A stretch of 64,000 bases of DNA from Phaeodactylum tricornutum CCAP 1055/1 (GCF_000150955.2 NC_011677.1:434001-498000), one strand, 5' to 3'; positions 39,067 to 49,749 are shown, counted from the first letter of the stretch. Notes: a model not told the origin generated them from the letters alone. Numbers and translations are program-made.

Positions 39067-40622
39067 ATGGTTTCCTCCGTGGACGAAGTTGCTTCATATC
39101 GGGACGGCGATGTTGTGGGCGAAGGGCCCGACGCCTTTTTCGACAACTCCGGCGACAACACCATGATTATGAAAAACGATGCAGCAGTGAGCCACGTCTC
39201 TCGACGCAATCGCTGCTGCGGCGGACGTCATCGTACTCGGATGATCGTCACTGTAGGGCTGCTCTTGTTTGTGCTCATTTTAGTCAGCGTGTACCGTAGC
39301 AAGAGCCAGACACCCCGGGAACCCTCTATGTATACAGCGTCGGGGCTGTTGTTGGTGCCTTCCAACCAACAGCCTGGAAGAGAATCTGCAAAATCTTGGG
39401 ATCAACTCAGCTCCGAGATTGTAGGACCACTGGTGAAGCGTTCTGGGGAAGGATACGGACACGCCATCGCCCTTTCGGAGTGGGAGTACGGTCCTCGTCT
39501 TGCGATTGGACTGGGGGGCAACGCACAACAACCCGGGTTTGTGCAGGTATTCCACCACAACAAAACGGCGGGATGGGTGCTCGAAGATACAATTTCTATT
39601 CCTGGTAATGTCTACGCCCAACAAGAAGGAGAAGAGCGACAACATCTGGCCATGGCGGGTGACGCCCGTCGAGTAGTCTTTACCCAGGGCAACTACGCTT
39701 TTTTCTACTATTTCAAATCTACCTTTACGGAATTCAGGTGGAAACCTTTGAACGATCCCATACTCATTGATTCCGAGTTGACAGCAAACGGAGAAGCGGA
39801 TCAATTTCTTGAAACTAAGCTGGCTTTGAGCAATGCAGGAAATGTGGTTGCGATCGCCTCCGAAACGGTCAACAGAGCCCAACTCAAAGTCTACAAAGAC
39901 GACACGTCATGGACACAAAATACGTCTCCGGTTCACAAATGGAAGGTGCACAGCACAATTCCAATCGACCAGCTCATAGGTGATATTTCCATATCTGGTG
40001 ACGCCACTCGTCTCGCAATTGGGAATGTGGGGTCCACCGTCGACGACAATGGCGACGATTCCGGAAAGGTTCAGGTGTACGGATGGCAAGGTGGCGACTG
40101 GTATGAGCTTGGACAAATGCTGCGAGGCAATAGAACGTTAGATCGATTCGGTTCTTCGATCGCCCTTAATTTGAATGGAGACGTGTTGGCCGTAGCGTCT
40201 AACGGCTCCCATCGTGTCCAGGTATACCGGCTGGTTGGTGACGACTGGGAGCAACTCGGCTCAGATTTGTATGCCATGTCCATTTACGAAAAATTTGGGA
40301 TAGGATTGAGCTCAGTAGGGACGGATACACGATGGCAAGTTCCTCACCAGGGACCCCGGCGCTTAAGTCTTCGGAACATAGTAACGACCCGGAGTACATG
40401 GAATACGCGTACGGCCGCGTGTACATTATGCAGTTCAACCTTGACGAGCTTCAATGGAAATCGGTGGGTTTTATAAGATCAGATATTCAAGGAGATTCAC
40501 TGGGTTCAGGGCTAGCGCTTTCTCATGATGGACACCATCTGGCATGTGGGTCTCCCACAAGAGACGTGGAAGGACTCTCCAGCATTGGAGTAGCGAGTGT
40601 CTACCGAATACCGTCAAAGTAG
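39067..40622 (+). CDS. single-pass beta-propeller protein, reading frame broken near the C-terminus
   Basis: The short cytosolic N-terminus is followed by RRNRCCGGRHRTR and one membrane segment (MIVTVGLLLFVLILVSVY, about 61-78). The outside part carries propeller repeats: GDISISGDATRLAIGN, GSSIALNLNGDVLAVAS and others, about seven in all. The first frame runs to about 40315. The sixth repeat then continues in another frame as LSRDGYTMASSSPG and the seventh as GSGLALSHDGHHLACGSP, ending at 40622. A one-base loss near 40308-40316 explains this, as an assembly error, an allele or a true mutation. Without it the protein would be about 518 residues. It is related to the gene at 34702-37998 but lacks its long cytosolic tail. 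Confidence 0.7.
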
Positions 40623-40700
40623 GCCTTATGTAGTGTTTTGTACCATAATTGTTAATTACGGACCAGAGACTTTGCTAACTACTTGCAAGAATATGCTCCC

Positions 40701-41780
40701 TCATTTGCCCGAGTCGCTTTCCTCGGAGACCAAATCCAACGAACGCGGTACAACTGGCCGTGTATAAACAAAGTAGTCACCCGATACATCCTGAACGATC
40801 CGGAAGTCATTGTCTATGTAGCGTACGTATACCTTGCATGTCGCGTCGCGGCCCGCATTCCACGGCAAACGCTTCCAAATGGCACCGACCGGAACCCGAA
40901 CATTCCAAATCCACTCCCCCAATCCATTCAGTCCGGGAACTTTGCGAGCCGTTGTATAGTCGACCTTCATCTTCAGAAGGCCGCCATCGACCAATTCCGC
41001 AGAAGCCACTGTCACAACACAACCACCAAAGGTTGGCAGAAGTTTAAACCATCCCAGAATTGGAATGACGGTCAAACTAAAAATAGATGTATCGAATTCG
41101 GAATACAGCGTTGTTGATGTAATGTGCTGGGCGACACGACCAATTTTGCTGACGCCCCAAGAGCACGTTTGTAATTCATGGAGCTTGAAAAATAAATCAG
41201 CCTTGGGCATACCGAAGGATTCCTTGACCGCGGCGTACTCTTCGTACGACTCTTGAATTGCGAGGAAGAATGGACTGGAGCGGAAAATGCCGTGTTTGAC
41301 AGTGGTTAGGATCAATTCCTGCGCAAGAATAAGGAAACATTGAGAAGATTGATTCAGTGTAACACGATGATCAGGTACCATGACTTAACCCACCCATTCT
41401 CCTTTAATTTCTTCGATATCTTTGGGGACGTTGTTGGGATTGTTTCGAACGAACTCGCCGATCTTTTGTTTGGCAATTTCCATACGATCCGCATAATATT
41501 CTCCTGATGTTGGGTTGTACGCTTGGCCACGGTCAAGAGTCGCACCGAGAGTTAAAATCTCCATCTTTGCCTTGTTGGATGCTTGTATGCCCGACAGTGA
41601 GGTTGCCGACGCGGAAGGAGTCTTGGACGCTTGTTTGCCAGCAGCATCCCACGGCATTTTGATTGCGTTCAAAATGCCCACTCGTCGACGAGTGGCTTCG
41701 TTGTTTGGGACGACCCATGATAAAGTCAAAGTACATAAGTCGGCGCAGAGGACGATGAACAGTCTACTGCATAACTTCAT
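40701..41780 (-). CDS. plastid lipid-associated protein (PAP/fibrillin family)
   Basis: Two exons, 41394-41780 and 40701-41318, with a 75-nt GTGGGT..GCGCAG intron in phase 0 give 334 residues. The start MKLCSRLFIVLCADLCTLTL is a signal peptide with cleavage near LS-WVVP, the diatom plastid-import pattern with an aromatic residue at +1. The splice restores IKGEWELILTT, and IFRSSPFFLAIQE follows, as in PAP/fibrillin lipocalin-like proteins. Later conserved words are WGVSKIGRVAQHI and DYFVYTR at the end. Fibrillins bind plastid lipids in plastoglobules or thylakoids. This type lacks a known specific ligand. It ends 78 bp from the convergent propeller gene. Confidence 0.83.
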
Positions 41781-42249
41781 AGTGGTTGAGACCGGAGATT
41801 CTCTCAAAAGGCGGTCTCAGGGTTTGTTCCTCGAAAAAGTGAGATGTAAGCATTGCCGCTCTGGACGGTGGCAAAACAGAAGTAGTGCTCACTGTCAATG
41901 ACGTGTTGAAAGGCATTTAGGCTGGTGTACTTCAGATAAAGATGTCGCTGTGGTTCTGGATTGGCTGTACATGTCGTACAGTCTTGGTAGGTACCATAGC
42001 ATGGGGTCCCAAATATAGATCATGGAATTGTATGTGAGCTCGCGAGGAATTGCATTAGCCACCGACTCGTGAATTCCGGTTTCGTTTCATAGTGACTGAC
42101 TGTGAGGTGAAACTTGCTGTTCGTGTTGATTCTTGTATACCGGAAACAATACTCGCCGGAAACATCATCCATATCTTTTCCCCTCAAGCATCGTGTTCAT
42201 GTTTCCACAAATCGTATCTTTCTAGTCAGTCATTGACAGTGAGCAAAGA
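41781..42249. other. intergenic, divergent promoter region
   Basis: This lies between the fibrillin and bZIP genes. Contains an exact TGACTGTGAG at 42097-42106 and a TTGACAGTGAG variant at about 42233-42243, directly before the bZIP start codon. No gene is supported. Confidence 0.5.
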
Positions 42250-43754
42250 ATGAATCAAGCACCTACTTCTTCTAATCCTCAGCCTTCGGCTGACGACGAG
42301 GAATCGAGCAAGAGAGCAGCGCTTGCCGGACAGTGGAGAACTCCTCCTCTACCGAACTTTCCGGCCTCGTCTTCGGCCACTCTGGCACTACACGCAACGC
42401 CTCCAAACTCTACGGAATCCGAAAGTATTCCGAACAGTACGATACTTCCTGGAAACTCGGAGGATTATGTCAAGGCTCTACGCGAAGCATATCGGCGCGG
42501 TGCCGAAGCGGCAGCGGCCATGGCAGCGCAAGGCAACAGCACCGGAGGTTCCGCTGTCCCCGATCCTGGCCTCCATTCCAATACCTTCTCCTGTCCCAAC
42601 TTTCAACAGACATCGATCGTCCCTCCAACAATCGTAGCGTCGGCTCCAGCCACCAGCTCACCTTCTTTGCCGAATACCACAATGCCTCCTCCTTCCGCTC
42701 CGGGTAGTCAGCAGGGTGAGACAGCCGTGGTTCCGAATCCTTTGGGAGCCCCGCAGCGACAGCCTCCTTTTGCGACCCAGCGCGCTGCGGCTAATTCGCC
42801 AGCGGCCATGCCTCCTCCCGCACCGGTTTCCCAATCTTCCTTGATGCACATTGATCACAGTCATCCTGGTGCGCCTGCGAATCTTCACACGAGGGAGTCG
42901 GACAACCCCCAAGCACCAGCGTCTGCTCAGCAACGTTCAATGAGTTTACCCGATATGAACTCTTACGCGGCACAACAGGAAGATGATAAACGCCAAAAGC
43001 GACTGGCACGAAACCGTGCGTCGGCACGGCTCCGGCGGTTACGCAAAAAGAACTTGGTACGTCCACTGGAGGTGGACAATTCGCAAACCGCTCTACCCCG
43101 TTCTCACACGTACGTATTATCGCCATGGTCGGCACTTAGGTGGACGCGTACGAGACTGAAGTAGGTCTTTTGGAAAAGACTCTGCAGCAACTGCAGGCCC
43201 ACGAGTGGGGTGCACAAGATAACGCCAGCGCCTTGACGGAAGCCCTTTCGATGGATCGTGGCCAGCAAGTCTTGACCGTCGCGGAACGACAAGAAGCTGC
43301 CAAAGACATTCTATCGCAACAGCTTCAAGTCGTCGAGATGTTGGAAGATTTGCTGTCCGAACAGTACGTTTTGCATTCATTGGAGGACTCTCCCGAGTTC
43401 GAGGACTTGAAGCAGACACTGCAGCTTTCGGACGAGCAATTGCAGCATCTCACGAACGCAAAGTCGGGTTGGGAAGACGAATGGGAGGCTCTACAAACGG
43501 TCAAGACAAGCTTGACCGCCATGAAGGAACATGATTGGTTGTGGACCGAAGGTGTCACGACGGTGGCCGAACAGTTCATGTCCATTCTTCACGCCAATCA
43601 GGTTTCCAAGTTTCTGTTGTGGACGGACCACAATGCCGAAGCTATTGACGAGCTGGACCACTTGCACTCGTCCTCGACCGTGGCAAGCGGACCCGTGTTT
43701 TGCTTCGGCGCGGAAAACAATTCGGAGGGCATGATGGACGAGCAAGAAAAGTAG
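42250..43754 (+). CDS. bZIP transcription factor with diatom-type C-terminal domain
   Basis: Two exons, 42250-43056 and 43140-43754, with an 83-nt GTACGT..CACTTAG intron in phase 0 give 473 residues. The N-terminal 245 residues are Pro/Ser/Ala-rich. The basic region QKRLARNRASARLRRLRKK keeps N-x7-R but has Arg where most bZIPs have Ser or Cys. The zipper follows with heptad positions Tyr, Leu, Leu (LVDAYETEVGLLEKTLQQL), and the intron falls exactly between the two halves. The C-terminal about 180 residues are helical (FEDLKQTLQLSDEQLQHL, EWEALQTVKTSL, FMSILHANQVSKFLLWTD) and resemble no domain I can name. Nuclear DNA binding as a dimer is expected. Confidence 0.88.
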
Positions 43755-43838
43755 GAAAAATGGGAACTGCTATCGAAATCAGACTCGTACACAAATAATA
43801 ATACACGTGATGGTTAAAATATGATATTATGTGGGTAG

Positions 43839-43866
43839 TGTACGTGTACGTGTACGTGTACGTGTG
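43839..43866. repeat. hexanucleotide tandem repeat (gtgtac)n
   Basis: About 4.7 copies of gtgtac lie in the 143-bp spacer between the convergent bZIP and DUF1826 genes, probably in a 3' UTR. Confidence 0.9.
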
Positions 43867-43897
43867 AGCAGATTTCCTTCAATAGAAGCGTGGAAAT

Positions 43898-44728
43898 TCA
43901 GCCTTCTTCAAGCGGCGCTACAACGTCCATGGTCATCAGAACCCGCCCCTGCCATGGGTTCACAATTTCCGGCGATTTGTGTACCGACGGAGCCATGGAA
44001 ACGGTTGGGTCCTTGCTATGCCGATTAAACTGTTTCCCCAAGAGCACCACCGCCCCACCCTCTGGGACTTGATTCACCTTCGCATCCTCGTTCACCAGAA
44101 GCCGATTGCGTTCCCTAGCTGACATGGTATCGTCCAATGCGTTCACTTTTTCCCACGCTACGTGATCTCCATCCACGTACATGACGCCTGGTCCATAGAA
44201 CGTTTGAATCCAACGCACTGGCACATGATCGAGATGCCAAACAGGGCACTTGGCACCACCGGGGCCTCGTGTAGAAACAATACGACCGGAGAATTCGTCC
44301 GCGTCCCTGACACGGTCAGAACAGAATGTGGTGAAAGTCTCGATTGATTCTGCCAGTTGCTGACGAAGCTGAGGGCGGTATTTAAAAAAATCGTTAGCGG
44401 ACGATATCTTCTCCAGAAACCGATCGGCTACGGTTTCCGGCAACTCGTCGTGGCGCCAACAAGCACGAACGTCTACGCCATGCTGTGTGTCGAAGGCGTT
44501 TGGAACGAGCTGCTTCCAGATCTCTGGATTTGCTGAATTGTGAGGTACGCGAACTGCACTTTCCAGCGGCAATGCTTTGCGAATCGCATTTGACTGATCC
44601 GCTTCGATTCGCAACGAATCCTGCCGAGTTTGACGCGCCGATTTTGAGTGTTTCGAAGTCGAAAAGCCTGCAGCAGGTTCGGTTGCAAACCGCAGAATTA
44701 AAAGGCACAGAGGCAGGTGAAAGTTCAT
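43898..44728 (-). CDS. DUF1826 protein, probably plastid-targeted
   Basis: The protein has 276 residues. The leader MNFHLPLCLLILRFATEPAA ends G-FSTSKHSKSARQTR, a signal peptide with Phe at +1 and a basic Ser-rich transit stretch, which fits plastid import. The DUF1826 core includes SGRIVSTRGPGGAKCPVWHL, then DHVPVRWIQTFYGPG and PEGGAVVLLGKQF. The HxD in WHLDHVP and a later His in APSVHKSP suggest a cupin-like metal site, as in 2-oxoglutarate oxygenases. The function of the family is not known to me. No signs of truncation. Confidence 0.78.
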   Translation of the reverse strand: MNFHLPLCLLILRFATEPAAGFSTSKHSKSARQTRQDSLRIEADQSNAIRKALPLESAVRVPHNSANPEIWKQLVPNAFDTQHGVDVRACWRHDELPETVADRFLEKISSANDFFKYRPQLRQQLAESIETFTTFCSDRVRDADEFSGRIVSTRGPGGAKCPVWHLDHVPVRWIQTFYGPGVMYVDGDHVAWEKVNALDDTMSARERNRLLVNEDAKVNQVPEGGAVVLLGKQFNRHSKDPTVSMAPSVHKSPEIVNPWQGRVLMTMDVVAPLEEG

Positions 44729-45169
44729 ATCTCTAGTAGACAGGATTAATTTTAGACCATCCTAAAATCAATACGATTCCACTATTTCATTTTCTTGATG
44801 TTCTTATTATCCAGTATTTGAGGCGCAAAAACCGCGAAGCGAGAAAGCAAAGAAATCATTCCTCGTCCAAAACACATGTGGCTTGTGTGATTGCTGTCGT
44901 CATCGGGTGTCCGATTTGCGTCATGAGTACAGACGCAACTATGTAAATAGTTTTAAGTCGACAATAGAACTCTTGACTGTACAGAATAAGCAGTAAATCG
45001 AAATCAGCAGTAAGTCGAAGAGCCTGTGTCGTGAACCATGATGGAAACACCGAACGAACGCTGCTGATGCCTCGAGCATTTGCACTTGCGAAATGGTGTT
45101 TTACTCCTACTTAGCCTCCTTTTACCACCCAAACAGTATAGAATTGTCCGACTATTCTCGCTTTTAGTC
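44729..45169. other. intergenic, divergent promoter region
   Basis: This lies between the DUF1826 and NOSIP genes. Contains TTGACTGTAC at about 44973-44982. Nothing else seen. Confidence 0.45.
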
Positions 45170-45970
45170 ATGACTCGGAAAAGCAAGCAAGCTGGAGGAA
45201 ACCTTCCACTGACACACTACGAGCGCACCAAAAAGTTTGCCAGCTCCGAATACGGCACCACGCAACAACGACTGGCAGGGCACTCACAGTACCAGATTGG
45301 TGACTGCGCTCTGAGCCTTACCCGGTTGGGCAGTTCGGCATTGTGTACGCGTAGCGGCTATTTGTACGACGAGTCGGCTATTCTCCAATACTTGCTCACG
45401 AGAACGCAACAGATTAAAGAACAACAACTCGCGTACGAACGGCAAGAGAGAGCTCGACTCGCCGATAGTGGTGAGGACGACAAAGAAAGGCTAGCCCAGT
45501 TTGAAGAGTCGCAAACCGTTTCCAAAAAGAGAAAGATCCGAGATCCTCTGCAAGAAGCGCGTGAAGATCTCAAACGAACTAGTTACTGGCTGGCGGATGC
45601 ACAGCCTGATAGTGTGACCGAGCAGATCGAGAAGCCACCCGAACGTCCACAATCACCGACTACGCAAGCGCCTCTGACGAGAAAGGAGCTCTTGCCTGTA
45701 GATTTGAAAAGGGAAAACGGAAAACTTATTTGCGCCGTATCTGACAAGGCTATTAACACCCAATCGGTGATCGCCTACTGGATTGACAAGAAAAAGCCGG
45801 GCACAATTGTCCTGCAAAGTGTTTACGATCATTTGGTAGATGAAAACAACGAATGTCCAATAACAAGTAGGATCATAAAGTATACAAGGAAGCTGCAGAA
45901 GAGTGGAAGCAGTTTTGCTGCTTCGGGTCAGTCTGTCGCGGTGCAGAAGTATAATCCAACGATCACTTAG
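45170..45970 (+). CDS. NOSIP-like protein (nitric oxide synthase-interacting protein family)
   Basis: The protein has 266 residues from the ATG that starts MTRKSKQAGG, as in NOSIP. The frame is open 30 codons further upstream but that part looks unrelated. Features: HYERTKKFASSEYGTTQQRL, DCALSLTRLGSSALCTRSGY with LYDESAILQYLL (U-box-like half), a charged coiled coil (KEQQLAYERQERARL) and a C-terminal second half (ICAVSDKAINTQSVIAYW). NOSIP is an E3 ligase-like protein found with spliceosomes; the name reflects a human partner and diatoms need not have it. Nuclear location is likely. Confidence 0.86.
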   Translation: MTRKSKQAGGNLPLTHYERTKKFASSEYGTTQQRLAGHSQYQIGDCALSLTRLGSSALCTRSGYLYDESAILQYLLTRTQQIKEQQLAYERQERARLADSGEDDKERLAQFEESQTVSKKRKIRDPLQEAREDLKRTSYWLADAQPDSVTEQIEKPPERPQSPTTQAPLTRKELLPVDLKRENGKLICAVSDKAINTQSVIAYWIDKKKPGTIVLQSVYDHLVDENNECPITSRIIKYTRKLQKSGSSFAASGQSVAVQKYNPTIT

Positions 45971-46291
45971 AGAAACGGAATCAGCATATTCTACGTGCCT
46001 CGAGAATCACGAAAATGCTTCATCCTTCGTTACAAGACAGACCGGACGGTATCACTCACAGTCAAATACAAGAGGGTAAGTTTGAAACCGTGATCCTACC
46101 CTCTTTGCTAATCGTTGACCTCGGTCCAAAAGATTTTCGAAGACAAATTTACTCTTCGCATTTCTTAGACTTCTCCAAGATGGTCCATGAAAATCGCTAC
46201 GCCATGCTCTTTTAAAATAGCTCACTGTTAGAGATGATGCTGACACAAAAAAGCTTCCGTTATTTACAGCTTCCCACAATCAACTTCTAAT
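45971..46291. other. intergenic
   Basis: Contains CTCACAGTCA at 46055-46064, the exact complement of TGACTGTGAG, and CTCACTGTTAG at about 46221-46231. A short ORF at 46015-46215 is not supported. Confidence 0.45.
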
Positions 46292-47279
46292 ATGACTAAT
46301 ATTCCTGAGGAAGATAAAGCGCATTCGCGTTTCCATTCCTGGGCTGCGCTGGCTATCCTGTCCATCGTGGCTGTACTAGCTATTACACAGAACCCGAACA
46401 ACGCAACAAACTTCGAAGAAAACTGGAGTTTGGGCTGTGTTTTTGCTTCACTGGCGGTTGCTGCCATAGCATGTATCTGTCATGGAATCAGAAAAAGCAG
46501 AGACGCTTTTGTCGGATCCATCGTTGAAGCTATACTGGTAAGTTTTTTTGAATTTGGGTTCTCGCGTTGACATGTGAATAGGGCAACATAGATACTGACC
46601 CAAGCCTTCTTAAATGACTCGCAAGATTGTAATTGCGGTCATTGTTTGGATAATGGCGTTACCCATAATCATGTCTCCCAACCGGTCTCTTGCTATTAAC
46701 AACCTAAACATTGTCGACGCCAATCTATACTTTTCCGCATGGGGATGTATCGCTTTGGCATTGTACATCGCGGGCAGCTGGATAGAAGAGCGTGGATACC
46801 ATCCTTACGCTGATCGCCTCGCAAAGAGATGGTTTCTTCTCTTTGTTAGTAGCATCGTTGCTATGGGTGTATCCTCTCGCATCTTCTCTATCAACAACTG
46901 TCGCGATAGCGGGAACGAAATATGCGATGAACTCAGTCTAGCCATTGGTATTGCTGTTTGGGCGGCGATTCTGGGTTTTGCTATGACATTATTCATGCAC
47001 TTTTTGTCAGGAAAGAAGTGTGCCAATGTTTTCGGACTTATGGCTGCGGTAATCGCGACTGCCCTTTGGTCGGTCGGACTTGCTTATATCACTTATGACG
47101 GCGGACCGGGTAACACGGTTGGAAATCTTTTCTTCAGTACTTGGGTCAGCTTTGTCCTGTCTATTTACTTACTTCTTTCGCATACGAAAACGCTTCTGTT
47201 TGGTACTTCACACAGTCCGACGGAGACGGGTGGTGGCAACAAGACCTCCAATGATGTGAGAAACGATGAGAGGGTGTAA
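46292..47279 (+). CDS. polytopic membrane protein, unknown function
   Basis: Two exons, 46292-46537 and 46626-47279, with an 88-nt GTAAGT..CGCAAG intron in phase 0 give 299 residues. The splice joins GSIVEAIL to IVIAVIVWIMALPIIMSP, continuing a membrane helix. About eight hydrophobic segments are visible, among them WAALAILSIVAVLAI, CVFASLAVAAIACIC, GCIALALYIAGSW, WFLLFVSSIVAMGV, IGIAVWAAILGFAMTLF, VFGLMAAVIATALWSVGLAY and TWVSFVLSIYLLL. The loops are short, so a compact membrane bundle is likely. No signal peptide and no known transporter motif. The C-terminus is polar and probably cytosolic. Confidence 0.75.
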
Positions 47280-47452
47280 AATCATGTATTCTCGCTAGTC
47301 GGCTCCTCTTGTCCCAATTGTATAACAGTGCTACATGGACTCATGACGACGTAGGTGTCAATAAAATTTTCTGAATTGTTACATAGTTTATACATAGTAT
47401 TGCAAGTAGTCCAAAAGGTTAGCAAGGTAGCACTTTTGAAAGCTTTTGCTAT

Positions 47453-48151
47453 TCAATGTCCACAGGCGAGGGCAAGGCTCTGTCGTGACGAGACAGTCAG
47501 AGGTGTCATCGTGTAGCCCTTGGCCGCGCAGACCAAAGCGTACTCTTGCTGCAAAAGTTGTGCCCCAGAGAGGCCAGTTACCTCCTGTAAACGATGTCGC
47601 CTTTCCCCGTAGCTGAGGCGTAAGTCCGCGTTCCGGCGCTTGGAACCAACACGTTCGTGCATTTCAAAATCGACAATCTCGAGGTCCGTGTGGGACCAGT
47701 CGCACTGCAACGCCATGCCGCCCAAGCAGCAAGGATGATCTCCTAGCACAATTTCGTGCGTTCGGATTTCCAAAATGTCCGAAAAAGCAACTTTCTTGCT
47801 ATCGATTCGTTTTTCCAGCTCCTGAACAAAAGGCTTGGATGATGTCTCATCGGAAAAAGGAAACATCCGCGAAGAAGTAGGAGACGGAGGGGGAGATCTC
47901 GATCTTGATGTAGGAGTCAATCGCTCTTCATAAATGGTGGATTTAAAATATGATTGTGACGGAGTAGAATTAATCATAATCGTATCTTCTCCGACGACTG
48001 GATAGTCAGACCAATCAAAGGTTTCCTTTGCATGGCTGACCTCCCGCAGCGCTTCGATAGAGCACGAAACGGTCGGCTCGACGGAACTTGAAATGAGAGA
48101 CATGAGGGAGTAGCACTCTTGTGTGGCGAGACGGGGAGAGGAATTAGCCAT
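47453..48151 (-). CDS. GDNP-motif family protein, diverged member C
   Basis: The protein has 232 residues in one exon, starting MANSSPRLATQECYSLMSLI; the frame continues 26 codons upstream. The family core is VAFSDILEIRTHEIVLGDHP followed by CCLGGMALQCDW, which matches members A and B (F..v.iRe...lGDnPscssGxPv) but with GDHPCCLGG in place of GDNPSCSSG. Next come EIVDFEMHERVGSKRRNADL and LSYGERRHRLQEVTGLSGAQ, a block that differs from A and B. The N-terminus is Ser/Pro-rich (SRSRSPPPSPTSS). No intron splits the motif here. Function unknown. Confidence 0.72.
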   Translation of the reverse strand: MANSSPRLATQECYSLMSLISSSVEPTVSCSIEALREVSHAKETFDWSDYPVVGEDTIMINSTPSQSYFKSTIYEERLTPTSRSRSPPPSPTSSRMFPFSDETSSKPFVQELEKRIDSKKVAFSDILEIRTHEIVLGDHPCCLGGMALQCDWSHTDLEIVDFEMHERVGSKRRNADLRLSYGERRHRLQEVTGLSGAQLLQQEYALVCAAKGYTMTPLTVSSRQSLALACGH

Positions 48152-49749
48152 GATTTTAAGTAGTGGTCGCTTCGTATTTTTGTGAGAGCAATGTTTGCGA
48201 AAGGCCTGGTGGGCGGGTTTCGTAGCCAAGAGAGTGAGTGGTCTTGCTTCGCGTTACCACCAAACTGTCAATGGCTCTGGCTCACAGTCAACCCGAATGG
48301 ACAAGTTCCGACCCCTTCTCCACCTCACCGCTCCGGAGGCAACGTGTGCTCGCAGTTGTACTATTCGTTTTTCGGAAAGTAAACGCAGGCGTCATTTCGG
48401 CTTCTTCACACTATCAATAAAAGAGTAGATATCTGTAGGTCAATGATATGTTGGGACTTTAGTCTTCGAAATGTTGCATGTCCGATGGTGAAATTTCAAT
48501 ACTTCCCTTGTAGAGACTAGCACTTTTCCTTAAGAAGATAAACGATGAAGTATATTGATTTGAAAATACAATCCCAAGGAGTAGTACGTTTCGGAGGGAG
48601 ACAGAAACATACGTCATCTGGTTTCTGAACCACGTTGATAGCATCATCGATTGCATATATATATGTTCGCCGGCCTTCCAGGTATCTTGGCTTCAAGAAC
48701 GAGTCCTATTACCCAAAGCGTCATACTTGATTTTAGTTGATACGTCAGATCACTCGAAAAACCACATGAGAATGTCCATGGCCGAAACAAACGACGATCG
48801 TGACCTCAGATATCTCTATTCACTCTCAGTTACAGTCAATTCACAGTAAAATATACAGACAATCTTCCGCAGCTCTGCATTATCCTGTATGAAACTTCTC
48901 TGCCATTCGTTCGAGCGTGGACGTTATTGCCTCTGATTTTTGGAAGGCACTTGACGAATTGTATTGACTGTGAGGATTACTTTCTGTTCTCAAAACAAGC
49001 TTGATCTTTTTTCTTGACGTAAGGTCTCCTCCAACGGTATTGGTATAAGCCACCTCCGGTAATTGAGGCTTTTCCCGATTGACAGCTGTTCCAGTTGCTT
49101 CACACACCCCAACGGTCCGCGGTTTACAAGATGATGAAGAAGGAGGACCACGCCTAATTCTTTCAGATGTTTCTAACGCAGTTTATTTGGAAGGGTTGCT
49201 GGGCCCCATACAAAATCCGTTATATGTACCAACGAATGTGCGAAGATCGTTTCGACCCTGCGGCACAATTCAAAAAGTGATGCAGAGTGTACAACTTTGC
49301 AGTGGATTCGTTAAACACCAGCGGTTGCGTTGCATGAATACTACTAGCACGACACGAAAGCCGGAAAACGCAAAATGTGAGGCCACCTCACATCGACAGT
49401 ACAATGTTGCCAGACGGAATGACTCGAAGAATGACTATTTTCTATTGGTCGATTGAGGAAGCATTTACATGTATATTATATCAATTCACCAACGATGTCG
49501 TAACGGATAGAATGATTAAAGAAAGCTGCCTTTCCCGCCTAAAATTATTTACGGCCAAAGCCCAACCAATTTTGGCAAATGCCTTTTCTCGAAATATGAT
49601 TTGAACCGACTGGAAATCAATCCTTTTGTCGCGACCGTCGCGGAGGTCGAAACAGAAACAGTGATAGTTGCGATACTAGCTATCGGCAGGCAACAAGGCA
49701 AGCTACGGTGCAAAGAAGAGGCACTTGTGCGTCAAAAGCATATTGCACT
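48152..49749. other. long intergenic region with recurrent motifs
   Basis: About 1.6 kb without a convincing gene. It holds CTCACAGTCA at 48281-48290 and TGACTGTGAG at 48965-48974, plus TTACAGTCAATTCACAGTA near 48829-48847. ORFs up to 125 codons (49079-49456) show no protein character. No transposon recognised. Confidence 0.5.

Noticed and set aside
49079-49456. 125-codon plus-strand ORF before the LRR gene
   Set aside because: No domain, and the reading does not connect to the LRR signal-peptide exon.
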